From NCBI RefSeq assembly GCF_947488565.1, contig NZ_CANKZC010000001.1, forward strand, positions 558,001 through 622,000: a DNA stretch of 64,000 nt. Reading direction: 5' to 3'. The DNA comes from an uncultured Psychrobacter sp. GTDB lineage: Bacteria > Pseudomonadota > Gammaproteobacteria > Pseudomonadales > Moraxellaceae. Positions 41,866 to 50,826 of this stretch are shown here, piece after piece (position 1 is the stretch's first letter; each line of letters starts with the position of its first letter). A program made the position numbers and the translations under genes. The notes beneath the pieces were generated by a model. The model ran no database searches. It was not told the DNA's origin and saw only the letters and a list, made by a program, of their open reading frames with translations.

Positions 41866-42996
41866 CTAGAACAGATATTCCAAACCACCACCAACGGCGA
41901 AGACCTTAATATCTGCGACAGAATTAGTAGGATCTAAAGGACTGGTATAATCGGCTGAGTTTTGACCAACATAAGCGTGTGCGATCACATTATCTTTCAA
42001 CTCGTATTCACCGCCCAATACAATCTGATCCGAATTATTATTGTCGATACCGTTTAGGTTGTCTGTTTTGTTATATTGAAGATAGACAGAAGCTGGGTGA
42101 GCAAAGTTCTCTAATGCCATTTTGCCACTAACTATCAGGCCTTTTTCTTTATGAGAGCCTGCAAAGTCATAGTCAGCTTGCTGATACACTGCCCCTAAGG
42201 TTAAGGGAGTTGACATATCTATATATTCATCTAAATCGACGGTTATCGTACCGCGAAAGGCATCACCGCCATAATTTATAAGACCCTCAGCATTATCATC
42301 AGTGACAAAGTCTAAGGTATTGATACTACCACTTGCCTCGATATCCTTACTATAAGCGATCGCGGCAGTGTAACTATCTTTATCTAGCTTGAGTGCAGCC
42401 CCGTAGCCATCTTTGTCTTTGTTGTCATCAGAACCCTCATCAGCTACATACTGCACTACCAGCTGCAAGTCTTTATATTCAGGGGCAATCCACAACACCG
42501 AGCTATCAGAGCGCGTATAGTCAAGCATGTTTAGTGCAGCAACTCCGCCATTGTCATTCAGGGTTCTTTTTCCTAGATTATCCCAGTAAGCTCTTGCAAC
42601 CATCGGATCGTACACATACCCTAATACAGAGGTATTACGGCCAACGCGAAACTCGCCGTAGTCTTTGTTTACTAGACCTAGATAAGTATCACGACTTGTA
42701 AAAGTATTACTGTCATCGCCATCGATATCAATGCCATACTCTAATCGATATATTACATCAGTATTTACAGTAATCGCTTCAGAACCTCTGAGACCTAGCC
42801 GTGAAAAGTTTGAGTTAATCTGTACTGAGTCCACATCAGAGTCCTCAGGGGCATCATCTACACGATTAGTGTAATCCGCCTCGTCATTAATATAATCAGT
42901 GGTCAAGAATGCTTTGCCATAGATTTCTGGGGCTGCTTGCGCAACTGGTATAGATACAATAGTAATCGCTGATGTTAAAAGGAGTTTTTTCATCAT
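41866..42996 (-). CDS. Outer-membrane porin, Omp_C/general porin type (copy 1)
   Basis: A 376-residue gram-negative porin. The signal peptide is MMKKLLLTSAITIVSIPVAQA with cleavage before APEIYGK; the mature chain is an alternation of short beta-strand segments and ends in the terminal aromatic motif LEYLF required by the BAM machinery. It shares with its upstream neighbour the segments NTDVIYRLEYG, RDTYLG, GEFRVG, YWDNLG and YNKTDNLNG, so the pair arose by tandem duplication. It likely forms a trimeric channel of 16 strands for small solutes; the substrate preference is unknown. Start site preceded by AAGTGA. Confidence 0.88.
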   Translation of the reverse strand: MMKKLLLTSAITIVSIPVAQAAPEIYGKAFLTTDYINDEADYTNRVDDAPEDSDVDSVQINSNFSRLGLRGSEAITVNTDVIYRLEYGIDIDGDDSNTFTSRDTYLGLVNKDYGEFRVGRNTSVLGYVYDPMVARAYWDNLGKRTLNDNGGVAALNMLDYTRSDSSVLWIAPEYKDLQLVVQYVADEGSDDNKDKDGYGAALKLDKDSYTAAIAYSKDIEASGSINTLDFVTDDNAEGLINYGGDAFRGTITVDLDEYIDMSTPLTLGAVYQQADYDFAGSHKEKGLIVSGKMALENFAHPASVYLQYNKTDNLNGIDNNNSDQIVLGGEYELKDNVIAHAYVGQNSADYTSPLDPTNSVADIKVFAVGGGLEYLF

Positions 42997-43112
42997 AAAT
43001 ATTCACTTTAATACTTGGTCATTCATTAAGCAGGATATTAAATGCACAAAACCTAGAATGGCCTTGCGTTTTTACGTTTTTTCTGTCTGTTCTAAAGCAA
43101 AATCAACATAAC

Positions 43113-43143
43113 AAAAAAACCCACCCCGAAGGATGAGTTTTTT
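43113..43143 (-). terminator. Terminator of porin 2, UUCG-type
   Basis: Same hairpin as at 41764: ACTCATCC - TTCG - GGGTGGGT followed by seven T on the minus strand. It lies just beyond the porin 2 stop and upstream of porin 1. Confidence 0.92.
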
Positions 43144-43164
43144 AGAAGCAAATTCTAGTTCATA

Positions 43165-44241
43165 CTAGAATAAGTATTCTAGACCAGCACCAACTACAAC
43201 TACTTCTGCATCACCGCTTTCAGTATTGAATATATCTTCGTCAGTGACAGGGTCTCGTTCGCCAGTATTGTACGTATAACCAACATTATCCGCATTGTTT
43301 ATACCAGCATAGGCATGTGCAATGATGTTGTCTTTATACATGTACTTACCACCAACAACGATTTGGTCTGAATCAGAATTATCAAAACCATTTAAGTTAT
43401 CAGTTCTGTTGTACTGAGTATAGATAGATGCTGGACGAGCAAAGTTATTTAGACCCATTTGAGCACTAATTACTAAACCTTTTTCGTCTTTATCACGATT
43501 ATCGTAGTCACCTACTTGATATAACGCACCTAGTTGTACTGGATAAGCCATGTACTTACCTAGATCAACAGTTGCTGTACCGCGAATGATGTCACCGTCG
43601 ATGTTTTGATCTTTGTCATAAGCAATACCAGCGGTAAAGCCAGTACCTTGATCAAATAGCGCTGCTACACCAAAACCTGCATCATCATTACCATTTTGAT
43701 CATCAGAGTTATACATTGCAGACAGCTGTACCGGTAGACCGTCATACTTTGGTGCAGTCCAAATGATTGAACTGTTGATACGGCTACTATCTGCCATATT
43801 TAACGCATTAACAACTTCACTTTCATTTTCAGTTTGACCTAGGTTATCCCAGTAACCTTGGTTCACTACAACGTTGTCAATACGCGCTAGCGTTGATTGG
43901 TTTTTACCAACACGGAACTCACCAAATTGCTTGTTGACCACACCAAGATACGTATCACGATTAGTGAAGGTAGCATTATCACCATCAATACTTGTGCCAT
44001 ACTCTAATCGATAGATCACATCAGTATTCGCAGTCATGGCTTCAGAACCTTTAAGGCCAATACGTGAAGCATGAGAGTTGATCTCTACTGTATCTTCATC
44101 GTACATGTTACCACTAGGACCATCAAACTCTGCGTTAACATAGTCAGCTGCTAAAAAAGCTTTACCATATAGAGTTGGTGCGGCATTAGCTGCAGATACA
44201 GATAGAGCAGCAACTGCTGAAGCTAAAAGTAGTTTTTTCAT
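43165..44241 (-). CDS. Outer-membrane porin (copy 2)
   Basis: Porin of 358 aa. Signal peptide MKKLLLASAVAALSVSAANA, mature start APTLYGKAFLAADY, C-terminal GAGLEYLF. Compared with copy 1 it is about 18 residues shorter, and the loops differ: an acidic DPVTDEDIFNTESGD stretch sits near the C-terminus, while the strand regions align. TGGAG stands 8 nt before the ATG, a better ribosome-binding site than copy 1 has. Each porin has its own terminator, so they may be expressed independently. Confidence 0.9.
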   Translation of the reverse strand: MKKLLLASAVAALSVSAANAAPTLYGKAFLAADYVNAEFDGPSGNMYDEDTVEINSHASRIGLKGSEAMTANTDVIYRLEYGTSIDGDNATFTNRDTYLGVVNKQFGEFRVGKNQSTLARIDNVVVNQGYWDNLGQTENESEVVNALNMADSSRINSSIIWTAPKYDGLPVQLSAMYNSDDQNGNDDAGFGVAALFDQGTGFTAGIAYDKDQNIDGDIIRGTATVDLGKYMAYPVQLGALYQVGDYDNRDKDEKGLVISAQMGLNNFARPASIYTQYNRTDNLNGFDNSDSDQIVVGGKYMYKDNIIAHAYAGINNADNVGYTYNTGERDPVTDEDIFNTESGDAEVVVVGAGLEYLF

Positions 44242-44840
44242 GGGTGTATCTCCACTTTACAATTTTAGTAATGAGCAAGCTGTTATTAGCAAAGGCTCAA
44301 AAAGGTATCGTCACAAATCCTCAAAGATATAATGTGTAACTGGCTACCGAGATTAGTCAGAAACAAGTGTGGCGAAGTTCTATTACCGTAAGATGAAAAA
44401 AACCATGACTTACATAACTGATACTAACCGCGTAACCACTATGTAAACTTAGGTCTTTAACGCTCTAGTGCGTAACATCCGTTACCAAACTCATACTTCG
44501 CCTATAAGCATAACAACTCTGACATAATTTGCAACATCTTTTTTACGGCTTAATCACAGAATGTTGCTCAAATATTTATAGTACAAAATTCGAGAGTTAT
44601 TTAGCAATCAGAAATGAATATTCATAAAAAAAACCACCAGCCTTTGAAAAGACTAGTGGTCGTGCTTATAACCATGATTAGCAAAGCTACTTATTGACAG
44701 CTTAATAACCTTAAAAAACCTTTCAAAACACCCTAAAAAATATTCTTAATTTTTATAAAAATAGTGAGTATTTTGATAAAGAATGTTCCGTTATAGAGTA
44801 AATAGTGGCCAATTTTGCTACTTTTTGCTATTTAATAAGG
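44242..44840. other. Intergenic region between glcB and porin 2
   Basis: 599 nt, AT-rich. It holds the glcB terminator (44624-44662) and presumably a long porin control region. No ORF with a ribosome-binding site, and no operator could be named. Confidence 0.5.
44624..44662 (-). terminator. Probable terminator of glcB
   Basis: ACCACCAG and CTAGTGGT arms with one mismatch; on the minus strand eight T follow. It lies about 180 nt past the glcB stop. Confidence 0.7.
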
Positions 44841-47039
44841 TTATACGTTGGCCTTTAGGTCTAAACGAGCTTGATGCAATAATGGCTCGGTATAGCCACT
44901 TGGCTGCTCGCGTCCTTTAAATACAAGATCACAAGCCGCTTTAAATGCGTAAGAATCTTCAAAGTTAGGAGCCATTGGCTGATAATCTGGATCATCTGCA
45001 TTTTGCTCATCCACAACTTTTGCCATGTGTTTCATCGCATTCATCACTTGCTCTTCGCTGACGATATCATGATGTAACCAGTTGGTGATGTGTTGACTTG
45101 AGATGCGTAAAGTAGCACGATCTTCCATTAGACCCACATCGTCGATATCTGGCACTTTAGAGCAGCCAACGCCTTGGTTTACCCAGCGTACGACATACCC
45201 TAAGATACCCTGAGCGTTGTTCTCAAGCTCTTGTTGCTTCTCTTCTTCTGTCCAATTGGTATCTTTGGCCAATGGAATGGTCAAGATATCATCTAAGCTT
45301 GCACGCTGGCGTGACTTTAGACTGTCTTGCACATCAGCGACGTTTACTTGATGATAATGCATGCTGTGTAAGGTTGCGCCAGTTGGAGACGGAACCCACG
45401 CGGTATTGGCACCTGCTTTTGGATGAGCCGCCTTGGTATCTATCATCTCTTTCATATCATCAGGCTTTGCCCACATGCCTTTACCAATCTGAGCATGTCC
45501 CTGCAGACCTGTCTCTAGCCCGATATCGACGTTCCATTGCTCATAGGCTGGCTGCCACGCTTGTGACTTCATCTCGCCTTTAGGGACAAATGCTCCTGCA
45601 TTCATGCTGGTATGCATCTCGTCACCCGTACGATCTAAGAAGCCTGTATTGATAAAGATAACGCGCTCTTTGGCTTGACGAATCGCTTCTTTTAAGTTGA
45701 CCGTCATACGGCGCTCTTCATCCATAATACCGATTTTAATAGTATTGCGCTCTAAGCCTAACAAGTCTTCTGAGGCGTTAAACAGGTCATTGGCCATTTT
45801 GACTTCATCAGGACCATGCATTTTTGGCTTGACGATATACATTGAGCCTGTGCGCGAGTTTGACAGCTGATTTCTGCCCTTGATGTCATTTAAAGACAAT
45901 AATGGCGTGATTAAACCATCCATTAACCCTTCAAATATCTCTTCTGGCCCCTCACCTAAGTCGACTAAAATGGCAGGGTTTTGCATCAAGTGACCGACAT
46001 TACGAATAAGCAGCAGTGAGCGACCCGGTAGGATCAGCTTACCACCATCTGGCGTGGTATATTCACGATCTGGGTTTTGTTTACGCGTACGAGTCTTGCC
46101 GCCTTTTTCAAAGGTTTCTTGTAAGTCGCCATTCATAAGACCAAACCAATTACGGTACACCTCGACTTTTTCTTCTGCATCGACAGCAGCGATGGAGTCT
46201 TCGCAGTCTTGAATAGCGGTAATGGCAGACTCTAGCAATACGTCTTTAATATGTGCAGGATCGTCTTTGCCTACTGGATGACTGCCATCGATCTGAATCT
46301 CTACGTGTAGATTGTTATTTTTTAACAAAACACCTGTTGGACTGTCAGCTTCACCAACGTAACCGACGAATTTTTCTGGATTTTGCAATTGCGTACTGCT
46401 CTCACCCATCGCAACTTGAAGGTTGCCATCGACTATTTTGAATCCTGTGACATCACTATAAGAACCGGATGCCAATGCAAAATTATCATCTAAAAAGTCT
46501 TTGGCATAAGCGACAACTGCAGCGCCGCGAGTAGGATTGTAACCACCTGTGGCTTCTTGGCCATTGTCGTCACTAATCACATCAGTGCCGTACAACGCAT
46601 CATAGAGACTGCCCCAGCGTGCGTTAGTAGCATTTAGGGCATAACGAGCATTACGTACAGGTACAACCAGCTGTGGCCCTGCAATATGAGCAATTTCATC
46701 ATCGACGTTTTGGGTACTGACTTTAAAATCTTCCCCTTCTGGCAATAGATAACCGATCTCTTTTAAAAAAGCTTTATAAGTAGGATAGTCAATTTCACCA
46801 TCTTTGGTAGGATGTTGTAGATGCCATTGATCGATCTGGTTTTGCATTTTTTCGCGGATAGCCAGCAGCTCTTTGTTGCGCGGAGTAAACTCTTTGACGA
46901 CCTTCTCAAAACCTGACCAATAACTATCCGAATCAACGCCAACTTTAGGTAGTACTTCATTTTCAATAAAGTCGTACATCTGCTGGTCGATTGCGAGAAT
47001 ACCTTTTTGGATACGATTAGAGTGAGAAGTCTGGTTCAT
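44841..47039 (-). CDS. glcB: Malate synthase G
   Basis: Condenses glyoxylate with acetyl-CoA to malate, second step of the glyoxylate shunt. At 732 aa it is the large G isoform rather than the AceB type. Motifs: [46 protein letters not shown] (catalytic and Mg residues), [18 protein letters not shown] and MWAKPDDM. Strong AAGGA ribosome-binding site. Single gene, about 24 kb from aceA, so the shunt is not an operon here. The 620-nt upstream region separates it from divergent miaE. Confidence 0.97.
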   Translation of the reverse strand: MNQTSHSNRIQKGILAIDQQMYDFIENEVLPKVGVDSDSYWSGFEKVVKEFTPRNKELLAIREKMQNQIDQWHLQHPTKDGEIDYPTYKAFLKEIGYLLPEGEDFKVSTQNVDDEIAHIAGPQLVVPVRNARYALNATNARWGSLYDALYGTDVISDDNGQEATGGYNPTRGAAVVAYAKDFLDDNFALASGSYSDVTGFKIVDGNLQVAMGESSTQLQNPEKFVGYVGEADSPTGVLLKNNNLHVEIQIDGSHPVGKDDPAHIKDVLLESAITAIQDCEDSIAAVDAEEKVEVYRNWFGLMNGDLQETFEKGGKTRTRKQNPDREYTTPDGGKLILPGRSLLLIRNVGHLMQNPAILVDLGEGPEEIFEGLMDGLITPLLSLNDIKGRNQLSNSRTGSMYIVKPKMHGPDEVKMANDLFNASEDLLGLERNTIKIGIMDEERRMTVNLKEAIRQAKERVIFINTGFLDRTGDEMHTSMNAGAFVPKGEMKSQAWQPAYEQWNVDIGLETGLQGHAQIGKGMWAKPDDMKEMIDTKAAHPKAGANTAWVPSPTGATLHSMHYHQVNVADVQDSLKSRQRASLDDILTIPLAKDTNWTEEEKQQELENNAQGILGYVVRWVNQGVGCSKVPDIDDVGLMEDRATLRISSQHITNWLHHDIVSEEQVMNAMKHMAKVVDEQNADDPDYQPMAPNFEDSYAFKAACDLVFKGREQPSGYTEPLLHQARLDLKANV

Positions 47040-47659
47040 AGTGGTGTCCTTATATGTGGATGATAGAATTCAATGATGATTTATTATAATAGCGGTTACG
47101 CTTGAGAGATGTTTAGCACCTAATATCTGATTCAGATATAAATACTGTGCTAAGTAAGTATTATAGAGCTTGCTATAAACAATATAGCTTGGTCATGCCC
47201 GACTAATAACAGTTAAGGTAGCGCTACCTATATAGTAGTGCTGACAGTCAATGTTAGAGTAAAGTGTCTCTAAGATAAAATATTATCCTACTATCAAATA
47301 GTGAAATAAACAATAACGAGACATTCACCAAATAAATATTTGAGTTGTATAAGAATGATACTGTAGAGGACATAAGCCTTAGACGCTATAGCTGATACTA
47401 CTCAAGAAGATGACTCAAGGGTAAGTATAAACTGTAAGCAATAATTACAAAATAAAATCTTAGCATTGTTAGGCTTAATAGCCTTGCTATTTGCGTTTGG
47501 GGTTAGTGGTTCATGTAAGGACAGCCTACTGTTATACTATGCGCGCCAGCAGGTTGAATTGCTGATTTTTTATGCATGCTTAGTGCTAGCTATAATAGCG
47601 CTAACTACAGTCAGTTCAAAATAAAATCGAGACGTCAATAGCCAGTAATCGAGAACCTC
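47040..47659. other. Divergent intergenic region glcB / miaE
   Basis: 620 nt. Near miaE there are a candidate promoter (TTCATG, 17 nt, TATACT at 47533-47538) and an inverted repeat at 47580-47604. Nothing distinctive was found in the glcB-proximal half. Confidence 0.5.
47580..47604. promoter_or_regulatory. Inverted repeat around a TATAAT upstream of miaE
   Basis: TTAGTGCTA (47580-47588) and TAGCGCTAA (47596-47604), 9-bp arms with one mismatch, flank TATAAT (47591-47596), 55 nt before miaE. It could be a repressor operator over a -10 element or an mRNA leader hairpin. Confidence 0.4.
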
Positions 47660-48367
47660 ATGAGTGATCTACCAAATAATATAGACAATGATATTTTGCA
47701 GGACCCTGACAATCAAAATGACGATAGTATTGATATTGCTCAATTACGAACACCTATAAAGGTAGATTTGTCCCCTATCTATGCATTCTTAGGTAGTCGA
47801 ACCACGCAAAGTTGGGTAGACGCTGCCATCACGAACTTACCACTTATCATTCAAGACCATGCCAACTGCGAAAAAAAAGCGGCAGGGACTGCAATGAACT
47901 TGTTGTTTCGCTACGAGTTTTCTTATGATTTACAGCGTAAATTGGCACAGCTAATACGTGAGGAGATGCTGCACTACGAGCAAGTACTGGGCATTATGAA
48001 TGAGCGTGGTCAAGACTGGATATATCTTAGTGCTGGCCGTTATGCTAAAGGTCTGTTAAAGCATAAACGTACCTATGAGCCAGCTGCTATGGTAGACGTA
48101 TTGATCATTGGCGCATTTATAGAAGCGCGCTCTTGTGAGCGTTTTGCTGCTCTTGCTGAGGTCATTAACGATGCGCGTTTGGCCAAATACTATCGTTATT
48201 TACTTAAATCAGAAAGCCGTCACTTCGAGGACTATCTGGCCCTCGCACAGTCATTGTGTGATGATAATATTGATGAGCGTGTGACATTATTTAGAGACGT
48301 AGAAGCAGAGTTAATATCTAGTCCAGACACTGAGCTACGCTTTCATAGCGGTGTACCGATACAATAA
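47660..48367 (+). CDS. miaE: tRNA 2-methylthio-N6-isopentenyladenosine-37 hydroxylase
   Basis: Di-iron, oxygen-dependent enzyme that hydroxylates the ms2i6A37 tRNA modification to ms2io6A. The ferritin-like iron ligands are seen in DHANCEKKAAGTA, REEMLHYEQVLGIM, FIEARSCERFAALA and ESRHFEDYLALA. A polar, Asp/Asn-rich leader of about 27 residues precedes the domain (LRTPIKVDLSP). 235 aa. Single-gene unit with a long hairpin terminator. The family occurs in only some gammaproteobacteria. Confidence 0.93.
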   Translation: MSDLPNNIDNDILQDPDNQNDDSIDIAQLRTPIKVDLSPIYAFLGSRTTQSWVDAAITNLPLIIQDHANCEKKAAGTAMNLLFRYEFSYDLQRKLAQLIREEMLHYEQVLGIMNERGQDWIYLSAGRYAKGLLKHKRTYEPAAMVDVLIIGAFIEARSCERFAALAEVINDARLAKYYRYLLKSESRHFEDYLALAQSLCDDNIDERVTLFRDVEAELISSPDTELRFHSGVPIQ

Positions 48368-48399
48368 CGGCCTATAAAATATAGTCCTATAGATATAGC

Positions 48400-48455
48400 A
48401 AAAAGGTACTAGCGCTGATCAAAGTTGTCACTTGATTGGCGATAGTACCTTTTTA
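48400..48455. terminator. Bidirectional terminator after miaE
   Basis: AAAAAGGTACTA and TAGTACCTTTTT (12-bp stem), with further pairing TGATCAA/TTGAT inside; shared by miaE and the convergent gene at 48506. Confidence 0.88.
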
Positions 48456-48505
48456 CTTTGGCCTATTATTTACTTGCTTTACCTTTATAGCTTGTAAAAA
48501 AGACG

Positions 48506-48706
48506 CTATTTGTCATCTTCCATGAGTGGACTATCGTATTGCTTGGCATCTTTTGCAATATGGTGCGGATCATGATCCTCACTCTTTCGCTCAGCAGCAG
48601 CTGGATTCGCTTTTTGCAGCGCATCGTGAGGTACGATACCTTTATTGTCGTCTGCATCTTTTAACTCGTAGTCTTTGTTAACATCGTTATCTTTGGGAGT
48701 ACTCAT
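48506..48706 (-). CDS. Small disordered acidic protein A
   Basis: A 66-residue, very hydrophilic protein (MSTPKDNDVNKDYELKDADD), rich in Asp, Lys, Asn and Ala and lacking Cys, Trp and Phe. Predicted by inspection to be disordered. AGGAAG lies 4 nt before the ATG. It is the last of four similar small genes on the minus strand. Such hydrophilin-like proteins are often tied to desiccation, cold or osmotic stress, but no function is known here. Confidence 0.72.
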   Translation of the reverse strand: MSTPKDNDVNKDYELKDADDNKGIVPHDALQKANPAAAERKSEDHDPHHIAKDAKQYDSPLMEDDK

Positions 48707-48891
48707 TAGTCTTCCTTTTTATTATGAACATCTAAGTTATATCCAGACCACTATATGTAGCACTTGTAAATATAATCAATACCAAATAAAATCGATACGT
48801 TGTAACGTAATGCGCAACTGGTGTCTCGTTTTTATAGCGAATTGACTATACAACGAGTATTGCCAATTATCATTGCACTCATTGTCAGTTT

Positions 48892-49347
48892 TTATCGAAT
48901 TGAATTCTTTTCATCTGGATTTAAAGTACGAGATTGCGCATTGGCAATACTCGCATAGCGGTTTTCATCAGTGACCTCTTCGCTTTTAGGCGCTGTACTG
49001 CCAACTGTTTCTTCATTAACATTTTCATCAAATGCTGTACTGCCTTCTTGATCACGTCGATCAGGCTGGCGCGCTGGGTTATCACCATCATTTACATGCT
49101 CTGAGTGAACCACTTCTTCACCAAAGGTATCAGTCCCTTTATTGACTGAGGTAGTGGCCTCAATTTCATCACGACTGTCATGAAATTCTTTTTCGTTAGC
49201 CTTGGCTGATTCTTCTGCCAATGGCTGATTGTTCATATTATCGCTGTCTAAATCATTACGCTCTACATCGTTATTACGTAAATCAGTATTAACTGAATTA
49301 TCATCTGTCATGAGCGTCTTTGTCAGTGCAGGATCTTTCGTTTCCAT
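48892..49347 (-). CDS. Small disordered acidic protein B
   Basis: A 151-residue protein, the largest of the four. Rich in Asp, Asn, Glu, Ser and Thr, with charge-mixed low-complexity runs (DDNSVNTDLRNNDVERNDLD, DGDNPARQPDRRDQEG) and no Cys or Trp, so probably disordered. There is no signal peptide or membrane segment. AAGGAAAA precedes the ATG. The 72-nt gap to gene C allows co-transcription, though each gene has its own ribosome-binding site. Confidence 0.72.
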   Translation of the reverse strand: METKDPALTKTLMTDDNSVNTDLRNNDVERNDLDSDNMNNQPLAEESAKANEKEFHDSRDEIEATTSVNKGTDTFGEEVVHSEHVNDGDNPARQPDRRDQEGSTAFDENVNEETVGSTAPKSEEVTDENRYASIANAQSRTLNPDEKNSIR

Positions 49348-49418
49348 GAGCTTTTCCTTATATCTTTATTATAAATACATTAAATCGGTCAAACGATAAT
49401 TGTAGACCTAATAGTGAT

Positions 49419-49670
49419 TTACGGATTATTCTTTTGACTTAAATCGTAAGCGTTTAGGTCACCGACGTTCTTGCCTCCTGGGGGCAGATCCTCTTCCTTA
49501 CGAGGATCGACATATACTTCATCTGTTTCTTGAGACGCTTGCTCTGGCCCATCTATATTTGGCTCATGCTTACGCCCTTCATAACTGTCTTTAGGATTCT
49601 CAGAACGGGCGGTCGCAGGATCATTCATCGGCACTGCTTCTTCGTTGTTTGGATCAGTATTGTTTGGCAT
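49419..49670 (-). CDS. Small disordered acidic protein C
   Basis: An 83-residue protein rich in Pro, Asn, Asp and Glu (MPNNTDPNNEEAVPMNDPAT, and later YVDPRKEEDLPPGG), lacking Cys, Trp and Phe. AAGGGA stands 8 nt before the ATG. Same general make-up as its three neighbours. No family assigned. Confidence 0.72.
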   Translation of the reverse strand: MPNNTDPNNEEAVPMNDPATARSENPKDSYEGRKHEPNIDGPEQASQETDEVYVDPRKEEDLPPGGKNVGDLNAYDLSQKNNP

Positions 49671-49756
49671 GAAATGTCCCTTATATTTACAATTTAAAAA
49701 TATCCTTAAGCTACCAAGGTTATAGCACTTATATGATTATGCCTTTAAAACGCAAA

Positions 49757-49927
49757 TTATTTGTCAGTACGTAGCTCATCTTCGATAAAGGGAGTCCGTT
49801 CCTCTTCACTCAGTTCTTCGGCAGTATTCGAGTGAGAGGTATTTTTTAAGTTGTTATCAATCTGTTGGCTATCTACCTGTTCTGCAGCTTGCTTAATGTC
49901 TGAAACATCTTTGCTCGTGTCACTCAT
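49757..49927 (-). CDS. Small disordered acidic protein D
   Basis: A 56-residue protein translated by hand: it starts MSDTSKDVSDIKQAAEQVDS and ends FIEDELRTDK. It is acidic and hydrophilic, with no Cys or Trp. TAGGAG lies 6 nt before the ATG, which supports translation despite its size. It is the first gene of the four-gene run and sits downstream of the likely promoter region. Confidence 0.7.
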   Translation of the reverse strand: MSDTSKDVSDIKQAAEQVDSQQIDNNLKNTSHSNTAEELSEEERTPFIEDELRTDK

Positions 49928-50274
49928 AGTCAGCTCCTACTTTTATGATGAGATTATAAATTTTATTATTAATGTATGAAGTTATTAATTTACAAAGTTG
50001 TCTTTATTGTTCAGTATTACAACGATTATATGTCCCATATTAGTGATAGCACTAGTGTACTGCCGTATCAATGTGTGAATAAATGTGATATTAAAAGACA
50101 GTTTGTAACCTTCGTCAGTGGACGATTGATATAATTTAACTATTTAATTATTCATATCTTATGTAATTTGGCGGAACTCACGACACGCGCTAGTAAAATT
50201 TGCTACCATGTATTTTTAAAAACCACATATCTTTAAAAAAGTGACTCATCGTTTATTGTCTAGGTAATCAAATT
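49928..50274. other. Divergent intergenic region before the disordered-protein genes and DUF2058 gene
   Basis: 347 nt, strongly AT-rich, no ORF. Promoters for both directions are expected; none could be placed firmly. Confidence 0.5.
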
Positions 50275-50820
50275 ATGGCCAAAAATGCCCTACAAGCTCA
50301 ACTATTAAAAGCTGGCTTGGTTGATAGCAAAAAAGCTAAAAAATTGAGTAAACAGTCTCAACACGCCAAACGTACCGGTGACGCGTCAAATATTGAGACC
50401 AAAAAAGCATTGGCAGAAGCCCAAGCAAAAAAGATAGAAAAAGATCAGAAGCTTAATCAAGAAAAACAGCAGATTTTAGAACAAAAAACGTTGCATGCTA
50501 ATATCATTCAAATGATTAAACAACATCAAATCAAAGAGACGGTCACGGGTACGGAAAATGACGTTAGCTATCAATTCGTTGATCAGTCTAAAATAAAAAA
50601 GATCCATGTTACCCAAAAACTGTATGACCAAATAGTGGCTGGTCATGTGGTCATTGCGCGACTAGAAGAGGGATATGCGCTACTTCCCCGCCCGTTAGCA
50701 GATCGTATAGATGCCAAATTGGAAGGGTTTATCGTCGTGTCCAACGACAAGTCAGACACTGAGCTGGATGATGACGACCCTTATGCAGCCTATGTGATCC
50801 CAGATGATCTGATGTGGTAG
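50275..50820 (+). CDS. DUF2058 (YaiL-like) protein
   Basis: A 181-residue cytosolic protein of the DUF2058 family, typified by E. coli YaiL. The start MAKNALQAQLLKAGLVDSKKAKK is the family hallmark. A basic helical stretch rich in Lys, Gln and Ala (about 20-75) is followed by a compact domain (YQFVDQSKIKKIHV, LYDQIVAGHVVIARL, YALLPRPLADRI). The acidic end, DDDPYAAYVIPDDLMW, is also conserved in the family. Function unknown; nucleolytic or nucleoprotein roles have been guessed. Ends 6 nt from the convergent ppk stop. Confidence 0.87.
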   Translation: MAKNALQAQLLKAGLVDSKKAKKLSKQSQHAKRTGDASNIETKKALAEAQAKKIEKDQKLNQEKQQILEQKTLHANIIQMIKQHQIKETVTGTENDVSYQFVDQSKIKKIHVTQKLYDQIVAGHVVIARLEEGYALLPRPLADRIDAKLEGFIVVSNDKSDTELDDDDPYAAYVIPDDLMW

Positions 50821-50826
50821 GGATGG

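Noticed and set aside
46253..46441. Frames antisense to glcB
   Set aside because: Overlap a highly conserved coding gene and show no start signal.
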